A stretch of 64,000 bases of DNA from an uncultured Parabacteroides sp. Lineage in GTDB: Bacteria; Bacteroidota; Bacteroidia; Bacteroidales; Tannerellaceae. Positions within the stretch are counted from its first letter, which is position 1, and each line of letters begins with the position of its first letter. The DNA is taken from assembly GCF_947855115.1 (NCBI RefSeq), contig NZ_CANTZW010000001.1:62001-126000 (forward strand), written 5' to 3'. The notes below the pieces were generated by a model. It was given only the letters and a program-made list of their open reading frames with translations, made no database searches and was not told the origin of the DNA. This document shows positions 26,106-35,613 of this stretch, one piece after another. A program made the translations under genes and the position numbers.

Positions 26106-27472
26106 TATCTCACCTTATTTTTCTTCCACATATCATTAAACGACTCCTTGGCGAAAGCCGGAAGCTCACGTCCTTTACCCCAAGCGTTCAAGCCATTGTA
26201 GACCATGAAACGGGGCAAATGATTCACTACCGGAGCAAACTTCAACGCCGTATTGAACAATCCCGGACGTTCCATCAGGAACTTCATGCCGAAAGACATC
26301 ACCTTCTTCTCCTTGCTCGCCTTACCGATCTTATCCAAATCTTGCCGCCAACGGTAAATCTGCTCGCCCAAGTCGATCTTTACCGGACAGACGTTCGAGC
26401 AAGAAAGGCATAAGGAGCAAGCCGATACGTTATCCGAATATTCCTCCGGATTCCTCAGCATACCTAAGTTGATCCCGATCGGTCCCGGAATGAAATACGT
26501 ATACGAGTAACCACCACTCCTGCGATACACCGGACAGGTATTCATGCACTCGCCGCAACGGATGCAATTCAACGTACGGATATGATCCGGTTTCGCCAAG
26601 ATATCGCTACGCCCGTTATCCACGATAATGATATGGAACTCTTGTCCCTCGGGCGGACGGCGGTAATGAGAAGTATAAGATGTGACGGGTTGCCCCGTAC
26701 CCGAACGAGCCAGCAAACGAGTGAATACGCCCAACGCCTCCAGATTCGGAACGATCTTCTCCATCCCCATCGTAGCGATATGCACCTTCGGGAAGGAGGT
26801 TCCCATATCGGCGTTTCCTTCATTGGTACAAACCACGATCTCACCCGTAGAGGCGACGGCGAAGTTTACGCCTGTCATCGCCACGTCGGCATGCAGGAAT
26901 TTCTCACGCAGGTTCTTACGGGCGGCGTGCGTCAGGTAGGTAGGGTCGATATTCCCTTTCTCCGTCCCCATCTCACGCTCCATCATCTCGCTGATCTGCT
27001 CCCGTTTGATATGGATCGCCGGCATCACGATATGGCTGGGGGCCAGATGCATCAATTGCAAGATACGCTCGCCCAAATCACTCTCCACCACATCGATCCC
27101 TTTCGACATCAAGAACTCGTTCATATGACATTCCTCCGTCAACATCGATTTACTCTTGATCAGGTTCCGGGCCTCATGCTGCCGCAAGATCCGCAAGACG
27201 ATCTCGTTATGCTCCTCTGCGTCTTTCGCCCAGTGCACGATAGCTCCGTTGGCGATCGCGTTTTTCTCGAACTCCTCCAGAAGCGTGTCCAGATGGCTGT
27301 TGGAGTAAAGCTTGATCTCCGAGGCCAATTCCCTCAATCGTTCCCACTCGGGAAGCGAATGGCTCATCTTATCCCGTTTGGTACGTACCATCCAAAGCGT
27401 ATGGTCGTGCCAAGCCTCATTTTCCTTATTCTTCAGGAAACGGGCCGCTGCTATAGTATGCTTCGTACTCAT
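26105..27472 (-). CDS. lutB: Lactate utilisation iron-sulfur protein B
   Basis: A 455-residue protein from the ATG at 27472. The N-terminal LUD domain (about residues 60-290) is followed by two 4Fe-4S motifs, CIRCGECMNTCP and CSLCLSCSNVCP, and a C-terminal helical tail. With LutA and LutC it oxidises lactate to pyruvate in the cytoplasm. The start overlaps the lutA stop in an ATGA arrangement, which supports this start over the longer frame reaching 27559. Confidence 0.95.
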   Translation of the reverse strand: MSTKHTIAAARFLKNKENEAWHDHTLWMVRTKRDKMSHSLPEWERLRELASEIKLYSNSHLDTLLEEFEKNAIANGAIVHWAKDAEEHNEIVLRILRQHEARNLIKSKSMLTEECHMNEFLMSKGIDVVESDLGERILQLMHLAPSHIVMPAIHIKREQISEMMEREMGTEKGNIDPTYLTHAARKNLREKFLHADVAMTGVNFAVASTGEIVVCTNEGNADMGTSFPKVHIATMGMEKIVPNLEALGVFTRLLARSGTGQPVTSYTSHYRRPPEGQEFHIIIVDNGRSDILAKPDHIRTLNCIRCGECMNTCPVYRRSGGYSYTYFIPGPIGINLGMLRNPEEYSDNVSACSLCLSCSNVCPVKIDLGEQIYRWRQDLDKIGKASKEKKVMSFGMKFLMERPGLFNTALKFAPVVNHLPRFMVYNGLNAWGKGRELPAFAKESFNDMWKKNKVR

Positions 27473-28209
27473 AATCCGGCCGCTAATATTTGAACGATGT
27501 GAATAGTCTTGATCGGAAGTTTCTCCCGCTTGATAACCCCTTCCATATGCATCAGGCAAGAGCTATCCGCGCCGGTGATATACTCGGCGCCGGTACTCAT
27601 ATGATCCCTTACCTTATCCTGTCCCATGCAAGTAGAGACCTCGGGCTCCTCGATGGCGAACATACCGCCAAAACCGCAACATTCGTCCACCCGCTTCGGC
27701 TCGAATACCTCGATACCTTTCACCAAGGAAAGGAGATCACGCAATTTGGAATAATACGGGATATTACGCTCGCTAGGCGACGAGAGATGTAACTCACGCA
27801 CCCCGTGGCAACTATTATGGATACTCACCTTATGCGGGAAAACGGCCGGAAGGGATTCCGGTCTCACCACGTCGTGCAAGAACTCGCAGATATCATAAAT
27901 CTTCTTACTGTTCATACAAGCGTGATCCCGCTTCTCCAAGATATGGGGATGGTTCTCTTTTACGAAGGCTACGCAACTGGCCGAGGGGCCTACCACGTAG
28001 TCATAGTTCTTAAACTGTTCCTCCATCCGGAGGGCCAGGCGAGCCGCCTCATCCTCGAAGCCGGCGTTCGCCATGGGTTGCCCGCAGCAGGTCTGGTCTA
28101 TCGGATAATCGACCTCCACACCCACATGCTTCAATAATTTATACGAGGCGACACCCACTTCGGGATACACCGCGTTAATGTAACATGGGATAAACAATCC
28201 TACCTTCAT
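27469..28209 (-). CDS. lutA: Lactate utilisation protein A (CCG-domain Fe-S oxidoreductase)
   Basis: A 246-residue protein with two cysteine-rich CCG domains: FIPCYINAVYPEVG with TCCGQPMANAGF, then HNSCHGVRELHL with DECCGFGGMF. These ligate a non-cubane iron-sulfur cluster as in heterodisulfide reductase and GlpC. It is first of lutABC, 62 bp downstream of the Crp/Fnr-type regulator on the same strand. Confidence 0.95.
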   Translation of the reverse strand: MKVGLFIPCYINAVYPEVGVASYKLLKHVGVEVDYPIDQTCCGQPMANAGFEDEAARLALRMEEQFKNYDYVVGPSASCVAFVKENHPHILEKRDHACMNSKKIYDICEFLHDVVRPESLPAVFPHKVSIHNSCHGVRELHLSSPSERNIPYYSKLRDLLSLVKGIEVFEPKRVDECCGFGGMFAIEEPEVSTCMGQDKVRDHMSTGAEYITGADSSCLMHMEGVIKREKLPIKTIHIVQILAAGL

Positions 28210-28271
28210 ACTAATTATATCTTTATAACCTTATATACGACACCGTATATAACTAACACCTACAAGGTCTA

Positions 28272-28865
28272 TCATAACTGCATATTCGCCCTGACCCGGC
28301 TCAACGTCTCAGGGGTCATCAGCAAATAAGAGGCGATATGAGACAAGGGGGCACGCTGTACGATCTCAGGGTGTTCTTTCAATAAGCGGGCATAACGCTC
28401 GTTAGCGGTCTCGAAACGCAGGAAGTCCGCCTTCCGTTGAGACAGGATCAGCGAATTCTCCAACAGGCGGCGATACATGACCTCGATCTCGTAATCCTCG
28501 GCGCACAACGCCAACAAGGGATCATGGGGGATACCATACAGCACCGTATTCTCCAAGGCCTCCACCAACAGATTTGCGGGACGCTGGCGCAAGAAGCTCT
28601 CGATACAAATAAAGACATTATCTTCGCTGGCGAAATGCTCGGTCAGCTCTTTCTTATTCTTAAAGTAAAATTGGCGAACCATTCCCTTATAGACATAACC
28701 GAGTTGCGTACAAACCTCTCCCTCCTTAAAAAACAAAGCGCCTTTTTTCAATTCTGTCCGGATTAGGATAGAGGCCAGTTTCTGGGCGGCTTCCTCACTG
28801 AGTAGAATCGATTGCGCCGCGATCCTGCGAGCTATAAATATCGCTGTATCCATATCAATGGTCAT
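28272..28865 (-). CDS. Crp/Fnr-family transcriptional regulator
   Basis: A 197-residue protein. The N-terminal cyclic-nucleotide-binding-type beta roll covers about residues 15-120 (KKGALFFKEGEVCTQLGYVY), a dimer helix follows, and the C-terminal winged helix includes APLSHIASYLLMTPETLSRV. It has no cysteine set for an Fnr iron-sulfur cluster. It lies directly upstream of lutABC and may control it, but that rests on position only. A second ATG four codons in (28853) is also possible. Confidence 0.9.
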   Translation of the reverse strand: MTIDMDTAIFIARRIAAQSILLSEEAAQKLASILIRTELKKGALFFKEGEVCTQLGYVYKGMVRQFYFKNKKELTEHFASEDNVFICIESFLRQRPANLLVEALENTVLYGIPHDPLLALCAEDYEIEVMYRRLLENSLILSQRKADFLRFETANERYARLLKEHPEIVQRAPLSHIASYLLMTPETLSRVRANMQL

Positions 28866-28941
28866 TTTTGTTTGTTTCCGCGAACTTACGAAATAAATGC
28901 CACTTGATTTACGTCAAGCCCCCATTTATTTCATCCAATAG

Positions 28942-29039
28942 GTTGTAGAGACGGGGCGTGCCCCGTCTCCCACCGACTGATAGTATTTTTAAGTTACCAT
29001 TTTGAGGGGATGAGACGGGGCACGCCCCGTCTCTACAAC
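28942..29039 (+). repeat. 97-bp palindrome-ended element, copy 4
   Basis: Same orientation as copies 1 and 2, with a base change (CCGACTGATAG for CCGTCTGATAG). It ends 6 bp after the carB stop, between carB and the Crp/Fnr gene, so its hairpins may end the car transcript. Confidence 0.93.
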
Positions 29040-29045
29040 TGGATG

Positions 29046-32000
29046 TTATTTATATTCTTGCCAGCTTTTGATGTGGATATCATCTATGTGCAAGGTACAG
29101 AAGGCTTGAATGAAAGCGCTTGCCAGACGGGCATTCGTGATCAACGGGATATTCAGGTCGATGGCGGCACGGCGGATCTTATAGCCGTTGTCAAGCTCGC
29201 CGGCAGAAAGGTCACGGGGGATATTCACCACCATGTCGATCTTCTTCTCGTGGAGCATCTTGAGGGCCTGCGGTTCCCCCTGCTCGCTCGGCCAGTACAC
29301 TTTCGTACTCGGAATGCCATTCTCCTCCAAGAAACGGTGCGTACCTCCCGTAGCGAATAGGTTGTAGCCTTTCGCCGCCAACATCTTAGCGGCATCCAGC
29401 ATGGCTACCTTCTGCTTCGGCGTACCGGTAGACAGGAGGATGTTCTTCTCCGGAACCCGTTGCCCGACAGCGAGCATACTCGTCAATACCGCCTCGGATA
29501 CATCGTCGCCCAGACAGCCCACCTCACCCGTGGAAGCCATATCGACCCCTAATACCGGATCGGCTTTCTGCAAGCGGTTGAACGAGAATTGAGAAGCCTT
29601 GATACCCACGTAATCCAGATCAAACTCGTTCTTATTCGGTTTCTCTACCGGCAAGCCCAGCATGACACGGGTGGCCAACTCAATGAAGTTTATCTTCAAT
29701 ACCTTGCTCACGAACGGGAAGGAACGGCTGGCACGAAGGTTACACTCGATCACCTTGATCTCATTGCCCTTCGCCAGATATTGGATATTGAACGGGCCGG
29801 AGATATTCAGCTCCTTAGCGATCCGCTTACTGATGCGCTTGATACGACGAACCGTCTCCACATATAATTTCTGGGCCGGGAACTGGATCGTAGCGTCGCC
29901 GGAATGAACCCCGGCAAACTCGATATGCTCGCTGATGGCATACATCACGATCTCGCCATGATCGGCCACGGCATCCATCTCCACCTCTTTCGCATGCTCG
30001 ATGAACTGGCTTACCACCACCGGATGCTTTTGGCTGACATTGGCGGCCAATTTCAAGAAACGTTCCAATTCCTCTTGATTCGAGCAGACATTCATGGCTG
30101 CGCCACTCAATACATAACTCGGGCGAACCAATACGGGGAAGCCAACCTCTGCCACGAAACCGTTGATATCCTCCATGGAAGAAAGCTCTTTCCAACGGGG
30201 TTGATCCACGCCGATACGGTCCAACATAGCGGAGAACTTCTCACGATCCTCGGCATTATCGATGCTCTTGGCAGATGTACCCAAGATATTCACATGTTGC
30301 TCGTCCAGACGCATCGCCAAATTATTCGGGATCTGGCCGCCGGTAGAGACGATCACGCCGTGCGGGTTCTCCAGCTCGAGGATATCCATCACACGCTCGA
30401 AGGTAAGTTCGTCGAAGTAAAGGCGGTCGCACATATCGTAGTCGGTAGACACCGTCTCGGGATTATAGTTGATCATCACGGAGCGGTAACCCTCCTTACG
30501 GATCGTATTCAAGGCCTGCACGCCACACCAGTCGAACTCCACCGAGCTACCGATGCGGTAAGCGCCGGAACCCAGCACGACAATCGAGCGATGATCGCCC
30601 AAGTACGTCACGTCGTTTTCCGTACCGCTATACGTCAGGTACAGGTAATTCGTCTGCGCCGGATACTCGGCGGCCAAGGTATCGATCTGTTTCACTACCG
30701 GAAGGATACCGTGCTCCTTGCGGAATTGGCGAACCAACATCATGCCCTTCTCCACATCCCCGTCGAGACCGATCGCACGAGCGATCTGGAAATCGGAGAA
30801 ACCTTGCCGTTTCGCACGGCGAAGCAGGTCAATTGAAAATGGAGAATTGAAAATTGAAAATTGCTTCGCACTTGTATTCATTTTCAACTCTCCATTTTCA
30901 ATTTGCAATTTGTGTAGTTCCTTGGAGGTACACATGATTCCGTATAGTTTCTGTAGGAACCATCGGTCTATCTTGGTCAGCTCATGAATCTGGTCTACCG
31001 TATAACCGGCACGGAAAGCCTTCGAGATAACGAAGATACGGCGGTCGGTCGGCTCGTGCAACGCCTTATCGATATCCTCGATCACCAACTCCTTATTCTC
31101 CACGAAACCATGCATACCCTGCCCGATCATACGCAATCCTTTCTGGATAGCCTCCTCGAAGGTACGCCCGATCGCCATCACCTCGCCGACCGACTTCATG
31201 CTGGAACCCAACTCACGAGCCACGCCGTGGAACTTACCCAAGTCCCAGCGGGGGATCTTACATACCACGTAATCGAGAGCCGGCTCAAAGAAAGCACTGG
31301 TCGTTTTCGTCACGGAGTTTTTCAAGTCGAACAAACCGTACCCCAAGCCCAATTTAGCGGCCACGAAAGCCAACGGATAACCGGTCGCCTTAGAAGCCAA
31401 GGCCGAAGAACGGCTCAGGCGGGCATTCACCTCGATCACCCGGTAATCCTCGCTCTCGGGATCGTAAGCATATTGCACGTTACACTCGCCCACGATACCG
31501 ATATGACGGATGATACGGATCGCCAACTCACGTAACTTATGATAATCCGTATTGCTCAAGGTCTGCGAGGGAGCGATCACGATAGACTCTCCCGTATGGA
31601 TTCCCAGCGGGTCGAAATTTTCCATGTTACATACCGTGATGCAGTTATCGAAACGGTCACGTACCACCTCGTACTCCACCTCTTTCCAGCCCTTCAAGCT
31701 TTTCTCCACCAATACTTGCGGAGAGAAGGAGAAAGCCTTCTCGACCAACACGTTCAATTCCTCCTCATTGTCGCAAAAACCGGAACCCAAGCCTCCCAAC
31801 GCATAAGCGGCACGGACGATGACCGGATAACCCAGTTCGGCAGCCGCACGGCGAGCATCAGCGACGTTCTCCACGGCCTCGCTCCTGATCGTTTTCACGT
31901 CGATCTCATCCAGCTTGCGTACGAACAACTCCCGGTCCTCGGTATCCATGATAGCCTGTACCGGAGTACCCAACACCTTCACGCCATACTTCTCCAACAC

Positions 32001-32312
32001 GCCGTTTTGGTAAAGGGCCACGCCACAGTTCAACGCCGTCTGCCCGCCGAAAGCGAGCAAGATTCCTTCCGGACGCTCTTTCTCGATCACCTTTTCCACA
32101 AAAAAAGGAGTAACGGGCAGGAAATAAACCGTGTCCGCGACTCCTTCCGAGGTCTGTACCGTAGCGATATTCGGATTGATCAATACCGTTTGGATCCCCT
32201 CTTCCTTAATCGCCTTCAGGGCTTGGCTGCCTGAATAATCAAACTCGCCCGCCTCACCGATCTTCAAGGCTCCGGAACCGAGTATCAGGACTTTCTTTAT
32301 ATCTTCTTTCAT
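29046..32312 (-). CDS. carB: Carbamoyl-phosphate synthase large chain with an in-frame insert
   Basis: Makes carbamoyl phosphate from bicarbonate, ammonia and two ATP for arginine and pyrimidine synthesis. The protein has 1088 residues with two ATP-grasp halves (ALGGLGSGFCDNEEEL in the first; EVNARLSRSSALASKATGYP) and a C-terminal MGS-like regulatory domain (GYNLFATGGTHRFLEENGIP). About 24 extra residues (roughly 468-492) come from a palindromic AT-rich element inserted in frame in the linker between the halves. carA lies 121 bp upstream. Confidence 0.96.
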   Translation of the reverse strand: MKEDIKKVLILGSGALKIGEAGEFDYSGSQALKAIKEEGIQTVLINPNIATVQTSEGVADTVYFLPVTPFFVEKVIEKERPEGILLAFGGQTALNCGVALYQNGVLEKYGVKVLGTPVQAIMDTEDRELFVRKLDEIDVKTIRSEAVENVADARRAAAELGYPVIVRAAYALGGLGSGFCDNEEELNVLVEKAFSFSPQVLVEKSLKGWKEVEYEVVRDRFDNCITVCNMENFDPLGIHTGESIVIAPSQTLSNTDYHKLRELAIRIIRHIGIVGECNVQYAYDPESEDYRVIEVNARLSRSSALASKATGYPLAFVAAKLGLGYGLFDLKNSVTKTTSAFFEPALDYVVCKIPRWDLGKFHGVARELGSSMKSVGEVMAIGRTFEEAIQKGLRMIGQGMHGFVENKELVIEDIDKALHEPTDRRIFVISKAFRAGYTVDQIHELTKIDRWFLQKLYGIMCTSKELHKLQIENGELKMNTSAKQFSIFNSPFSIDLLRRAKRQGFSDFQIARAIGLDGDVEKGMMLVRQFRKEHGILPVVKQIDTLAAEYPAQTNYLYLTYSGTENDVTYLGDHRSIVVLGSGAYRIGSSVEFDWCGVQALNTIRKEGYRSVMINYNPETVSTDYDMCDRLYFDELTFERVMDILELENPHGVIVSTGGQIPNNLAMRLDEQHVNILGTSAKSIDNAEDREKFSAMLDRIGVDQPRWKELSSMEDINGFVAEVGFPVLVRPSYVLSGAAMNVCSNQEELERFLKLAANVSQKHPVVVSQFIEHAKEVEMDAVADHGEIVMYAISEHIEFAGVHSGDATIQFPAQKLYVETVRRIKRISKRIAKELNISGPFNIQYLAKGNEIKVIECNLRASRSFPFVSKVLKINFIELATRVMLGLPVEKPNKNEFDLDYVGIKASQFSFNRLQKADPVLGVDMASTGEVGCLGDDVSEAVLTSMLAVGQRVPEKNILLSTGTPKQKVAMLDAAKMLAAKGYNLFATGGTHRFLEENGIPSTKVYWPSEQGEPQALKMLHEKKIDMVVNIPRDLSAGELDNGYKIRRAAIDLNIPLITNARLASAFIQAFCTLHIDDIHIKSWQEYK
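30831..30903. repeat. AT-rich palindromic mini-element inserted in carB
   Basis: A 24-bp left arm (30831-30854, beginning AATTGAAAATGGAGAATTGA) and a 24-bp right arm (30880-30903) are reverse complements with one mismatch, separated by 25 bp. The element keeps the carB frame open and codes for QIENGELKM and FSIFNSPFSI. Related words occur in carA, after the purF-type gene and at the end of trpB. Confidence 0.88.
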
Positions 32313-32433
32313 CGTATAAACATTCTTTTGTCATTAACATTCTCAGGCGGGGAAAGCCACGGTCTCGTACAAAAAACGCTAAGAGTTTGTACTGGGTACA
32401 ACCACATCCCCACACAGGGCCGTACCCTTCCCG

Positions 32434-33585
32434 CTACAGCAAATCCACGAACTTATCGAACATGAACTCCGTATCCAGCGGCCCGCTGCACGCTTCCGGA
32501 TGGAACTGGGAAGAGAAGAAAGGCTTTGTCTTATGCTTGATCCCTTCGTTCGTCCCGTCATTCATATTGACAAACAGCGGTTCCCATTCCTCGCCCAGCG
32601 TATCATTATCCACGGCATAACCATGATTCTGCGAGGTAATAAAGCATTTCTCCGTACCTACCATACGTACCGGCTGGTTATGGCTACGATGGCCATACTT
32701 CAACTTATAGATAGAAGCCCCGCCAGCTTTCGCCAACAACTGGTTCCCCATACAAATACCACAAATCGGTTTATCCCCCGAAAGCGCCTTACGGATATTC
32801 CGGACAGCGGCATCGCAGGTATCCGGATCGCCCGGGCCGTTACTGATAAACAAACCATCGTATTCCAAATGATTGAAGTCGTAATCCCAAGGTACACGAA
32901 TCACCGCCACGTTACGCCTCAACAAACAACGAATGATATTATGTTTCACGCCGCAATCCAAAAGCACGACGTGCTTTTGGGATTGAGAATTGAGAATTGA
33001 AAATTGAAAATCGGGGGCTTCTGATAAAGAACAGGTCTGACTCGTACCATCGGGCAGGTAACAAATAATCTCCTTACACGACACCCGATCCACATAGTTC
33101 ACATTTTCATAATTTTCAATTCTCAATTCTCCATTTTCAACTCCGTTATCGGCATCGCCGATAACGATGCGTCCCATCATCACACCATGCTCACGTAATT
33201 TCTTTGTCAGCGCACGGGTATCGATACCGTATATGCCCGGTATCTTCTCCTCCTTCAACCAGTCGCCCAAGCTACACTCGGCATTCCAATGGCTATACTC
33301 ATGACTATAGTCGCTGACGATAATCGCCTCGGCATGTATCTTCTCGCTTTCCATAAACGTAGCGATCCCGTTCGACCCGAACGTACGGGGCGGAACTCCG
33401 TAATTACCAACGAGCGGATAAGTCAACACCATCAACTGGCCCGCATACGAAGGATCTGTCAAACTCTCCGGATATCCGGTCATAGCGGTATTGAACACGA
33501 CTTCGCCCGCCACCGGTTTCTCATAGCCGAAAGAGTAGCCACGGAAGACGGAACCATCGTCTAACATCAAAGTTGCTGTCCTCAT
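32434..33585 (-). CDS. carA: Carbamoyl-phosphate synthase small chain with in-frame inserts
   Basis: Glutaminase subunit giving ammonia to CarB. The protein has 383 residues from the ATG at 33585 (MRTATLMLDDGSVFRGYSFG). The class I amidotransferase domain has the nucleophile in GICMGNQLLAKAGG and the His/Glu pair in SSQFHPEACSGP. Two stretches in the linker between the domains (about residues 148-161, GVENGELRIENYEN, and 191-201, FQFSILNSQSQ) are encoded by AT-rich repeat DNA and do not look native. The 121-bp carA-carB gap holds no gene. Confidence 0.95.
   Translation of the reverse strand: MRTATLMLDDGSVFRGYSFGYEKPVAGEVVFNTAMTGYPESLTDPSYAGQLMVLTYPLVGNYGVPPRTFGSNGIATFMESEKIHAEAIIVSDYSHEYSHWNAECSLGDWLKEEKIPGIYGIDTRALTKKLREHGVMMGRIVIGDADNGVENGELRIENYENVNYVDRVSCKEIICYLPDGTSQTCSLSEAPDFQFSILNSQSQKHVVLLDCGVKHNIIRCLLRRNVAVIRVPWDYDFNHLEYDGLFISNGPGDPDTCDAAVRNIRKALSGDKPICGICMGNQLLAKAGGASIYKLKYGHRSHNQPVRMVGTEKCFITSQNHGYAVDNDTLGEEWEPLFVNMNDGTNEGIKHKTKPFFSSQFHPEACSGPLDTEFMFDKFVDLL
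32981..33012. repeat. AT-rich repeat inside carA (right-hand copy in coding order)
   Basis: GATTGAGAATTGAGAATTGA continuing to AAATTGAAAATC. It is the approximate reverse complement of the repeat at 33102-33142, so the two form an inverted pair about 90 bp apart inside carA, both in frame. Confidence 0.8.
33102..33142. repeat. AT-rich repeat inside carA (left-hand copy in coding order)
   Basis: CATTTTCATAATTTTCAATT followed by CTCAATTCTCCATTTTCAAC. It has the same word family as the carB insert and the repeat at 33650-33685 just after the purF-type gene. Confidence 0.8.
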
Positions 33586-33678
33586 AAAAAACTTCGTTTT
33601 ATAATATAAAAGGAGCATCGGAAATTAAGCTGAACAAGCTATCGCCCGTCATAATTTTCAATTCTCCATTTTCAATTT

Positions 33679-35613
33679 TCAATTAATTAAGTATTCTTCT
33701 TCCATATAGTGAATAAAAGCCTCGTTCACTAACCGAGTCCCGCCCGGTGTCGGGTAATCGCCGGAGAAATACCAGTCACCCGGATAATCCGGGCAAGAGG
33801 CGTGCAAACCCTCCAAGGTCTGGTAAACGATCTCTACCTTCGCCCGTGTCCCTGCCGGGGTAAGCAACTCCACCATCTTAGCGGATATCTCCTCGTCCGT
33901 AAACGGGGCGTACACCTCCTTTACGTAATTGACCGTTGATAACGGACTGCCGACTGCCGAGTCAAGAGGTCTTTTAACCGCCAACTGTCCGCTGTCAACC
34001 GCCAACTCTTTCCTCGCCTTTCGATAAGCGTCCAAGATCACGTATTCCATCCCCCGGTCACGCAACAGGGCCACCGCCGCCTTGAAAGCGATAAACTCGT
34101 TCATCCGAGACATATCGATACCATAATAATCCGGATAACGTACCTGCGGAGAAGAACTTACGATCACGATCTTTTTCGGATGCAGGCGGTCCAAGATTCC
34201 AATAATACTCTGGCGCAAGGTAGTACCCCGCACGATACTGTCATCTATCACAACCAGATTATCGACAAAAGGTTCTATACTCCCGTAAGTAATATCATAT
34301 ACGTGCGCCGCCAGGTCATTCCGGCTATTACCCTCGGCGATAAAGGTGCGCAACTTTATATCTTTTATCGCTACCTTCTCCGAGCGTATCCGCATGGAGA
34401 GGATTTGTTCCAGCTCCTCTTCCCTGAGCAGGTGGCTACGATCGGCGATCCATTCTTTTTTCAGCTTGTTCAAGTAGTTGTTCAACCCCTCCTGCATTCC
34501 GAAATAAGCAACCTCGGCCGTATTCGGGATAAAGGAGAAGACGGTATGGTTCAAGTCGTAATCCACCGCTTTCAGGATCGGATGTACGAGGTTTTCCCCC
34601 AAGCGTTTTCTTTCCCGGTAGATATCCACGTCGCTACCTCGCGAGAAGTAGATGCGCTCGAAAGAGCAGGCCTTGTTCTCCTTCGGCTCCACGATCCGGG
34701 AGGTATGCCATTCGCCTTTTTTGTTGACGAATATCGCTTCTCCCCGGCTCAATTCCCGGATATCCTCTACCTGTACGTTCATCACGGTCTGTATAACCGG
34801 ACGCTCGGATGCCAGCACGATGATCTCATCATCCACATAATAGAAGGCCGGACGGATTCCCCACGGGTCTCGCACGCTGAACGACTCTCCACTGCCGGTG
34901 ATGCCGCAAATCACGAAACCTCCATCCCACCCCGGCACACAGCGTTTCAATACGTTCGACAAATCGATTTGATCCTCGATGGCATGCGTGATATCCATCC
35001 CTTCTAATCCTTCCGCTTCACACTTCCGGTAGAGGCGCTCCACCTCCCGGTCCAGCCGATGCCCCAACTGCTCCAGCATGATATAGGTATCGGAATATCT
35101 CCGGGGATGCTGTCCGATCGCCGTGATCTCCTCAAATATATCATGAACATTTGTGAGATTGAAATTCCCGCATACGGCGAGGTTCTTGGCACGCCAGTTG
35201 TTGCGTCGTAAAAAAGGATGGATATAAGAGATTCCGGATTTCCCGGTGGTACTGTAACGGAGGTGACCCATGTAAAGTTCTCCGGCGAAAGGTAGGTTGG
35301 CTTTGGCGAATAGCGGATCGTTGAGTTGTTCGGGGGGTAAGTCTTTGTAGGATTCGTGAACGGCGGCAAATATCTCGGTAATAGCTCCAGTTCCGACGGC
35401 CCGTTCACGAAACATATATTCCTCTCCGGCATTTGCCTCTAGCTTCACGCAGGCTAAACCCGCTCCTTCCTGCCCTCGGTTATGCTGCTTTTCCATCAGC
35501 AAATAGAGTTTGTTCAGTCCATACATCCAGCTACCGTACTTCTGGTGATAATATTCCAAGGGTTTCAGTAACCGGACCATGGCAACACCACACTCATGCT
35601 TCAATACTTCCAT
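33679..35613 (-). CDS. Amidophosphoribosyltransferase-type enzyme (PurF family) with an in-frame insert
   Basis: A 644-residue class II glutamine amidotransferase fused to a PRTase domain. With the ATG at 35613 the N terminus is MEVLKHECGVAMVRLL; the Cys at residue 8 would be the nucleophile after a short propeptide is removed. The PRPP site VVIDDSIVRGTT is near residue 455. The family role is the first step of purine synthesis (PRPP plus Gln to phosphoribosylamine). It is longer than E. coli PurF (about 505) and a diverged paralogue role is possible, so I leave the symbol blank. Residues about 535-562 (ELAVDSGQLAVKRPLDSA) come from a GTTGACAG-type repeat. Upstream of carAB on one strand. Confidence 0.87.
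   Translation of the reverse strand: MEVLKHECGVAMVRLLKPLEYYHQKYGSWMYGLNKLYLLMEKQHNRGQEGAGLACVKLEANAGEEYMFRERAVGTGAITEIFAAVHESYKDLPPEQLNDPLFAKANLPFAGELYMGHLRYSTTGKSGISYIHPFLRRNNWRAKNLAVCGNFNLTNVHDIFEEITAIGQHPRRYSDTYIMLEQLGHRLDREVERLYRKCEAEGLEGMDITHAIEDQIDLSNVLKRCVPGWDGGFVICGITGSGESFSVRDPWGIRPAFYYVDDEIIVLASERPVIQTVMNVQVEDIRELSRGEAIFVNKKGEWHTSRIVEPKENKACSFERIYFSRGSDVDIYRERKRLGENLVHPILKAVDYDLNHTVFSFIPNTAEVAYFGMQEGLNNYLNKLKKEWIADRSHLLREEELEQILSMRIRSEKVAIKDIKLRTFIAEGNSRNDLAAHVYDITYGSIEPFVDNLVVIDDSIVRGTTLRQSIIGILDRLHPKKIVIVSSSPQVRYPDYYGIDMSRMNEFIAFKAAVALLRDRGMEYVILDAYRKARKELAVDSGQLAVKRPLDSAVGSPLSTVNYVKEVYAPFTDEEISAKMVELLTPAGTRAKVEIVYQTLEGLHASCPDYPGDWYFSGDYPTPGGTRLVNEAFIHYMEEEYLIN
33926..34007. repeat. 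Palindromic mini-element inserted in the purF-type gene
   Basis: The left part TAATTGACCGTTGATAACGG and the right part holding CGCCAACTGTCCGCTGTCAA are approximate inverted repeats around GTCAAGAGGTCTTTT. The word family (CAACTGTC / GACAGTTG) matches the trpF insert. The frame stays open. Confidence 0.7.

Noticed and set aside
26582..27493. Long open frame of 303 codons antisense to lutB
   Set aside because: Same reason: it lies entirely opposite a well-supported gene.
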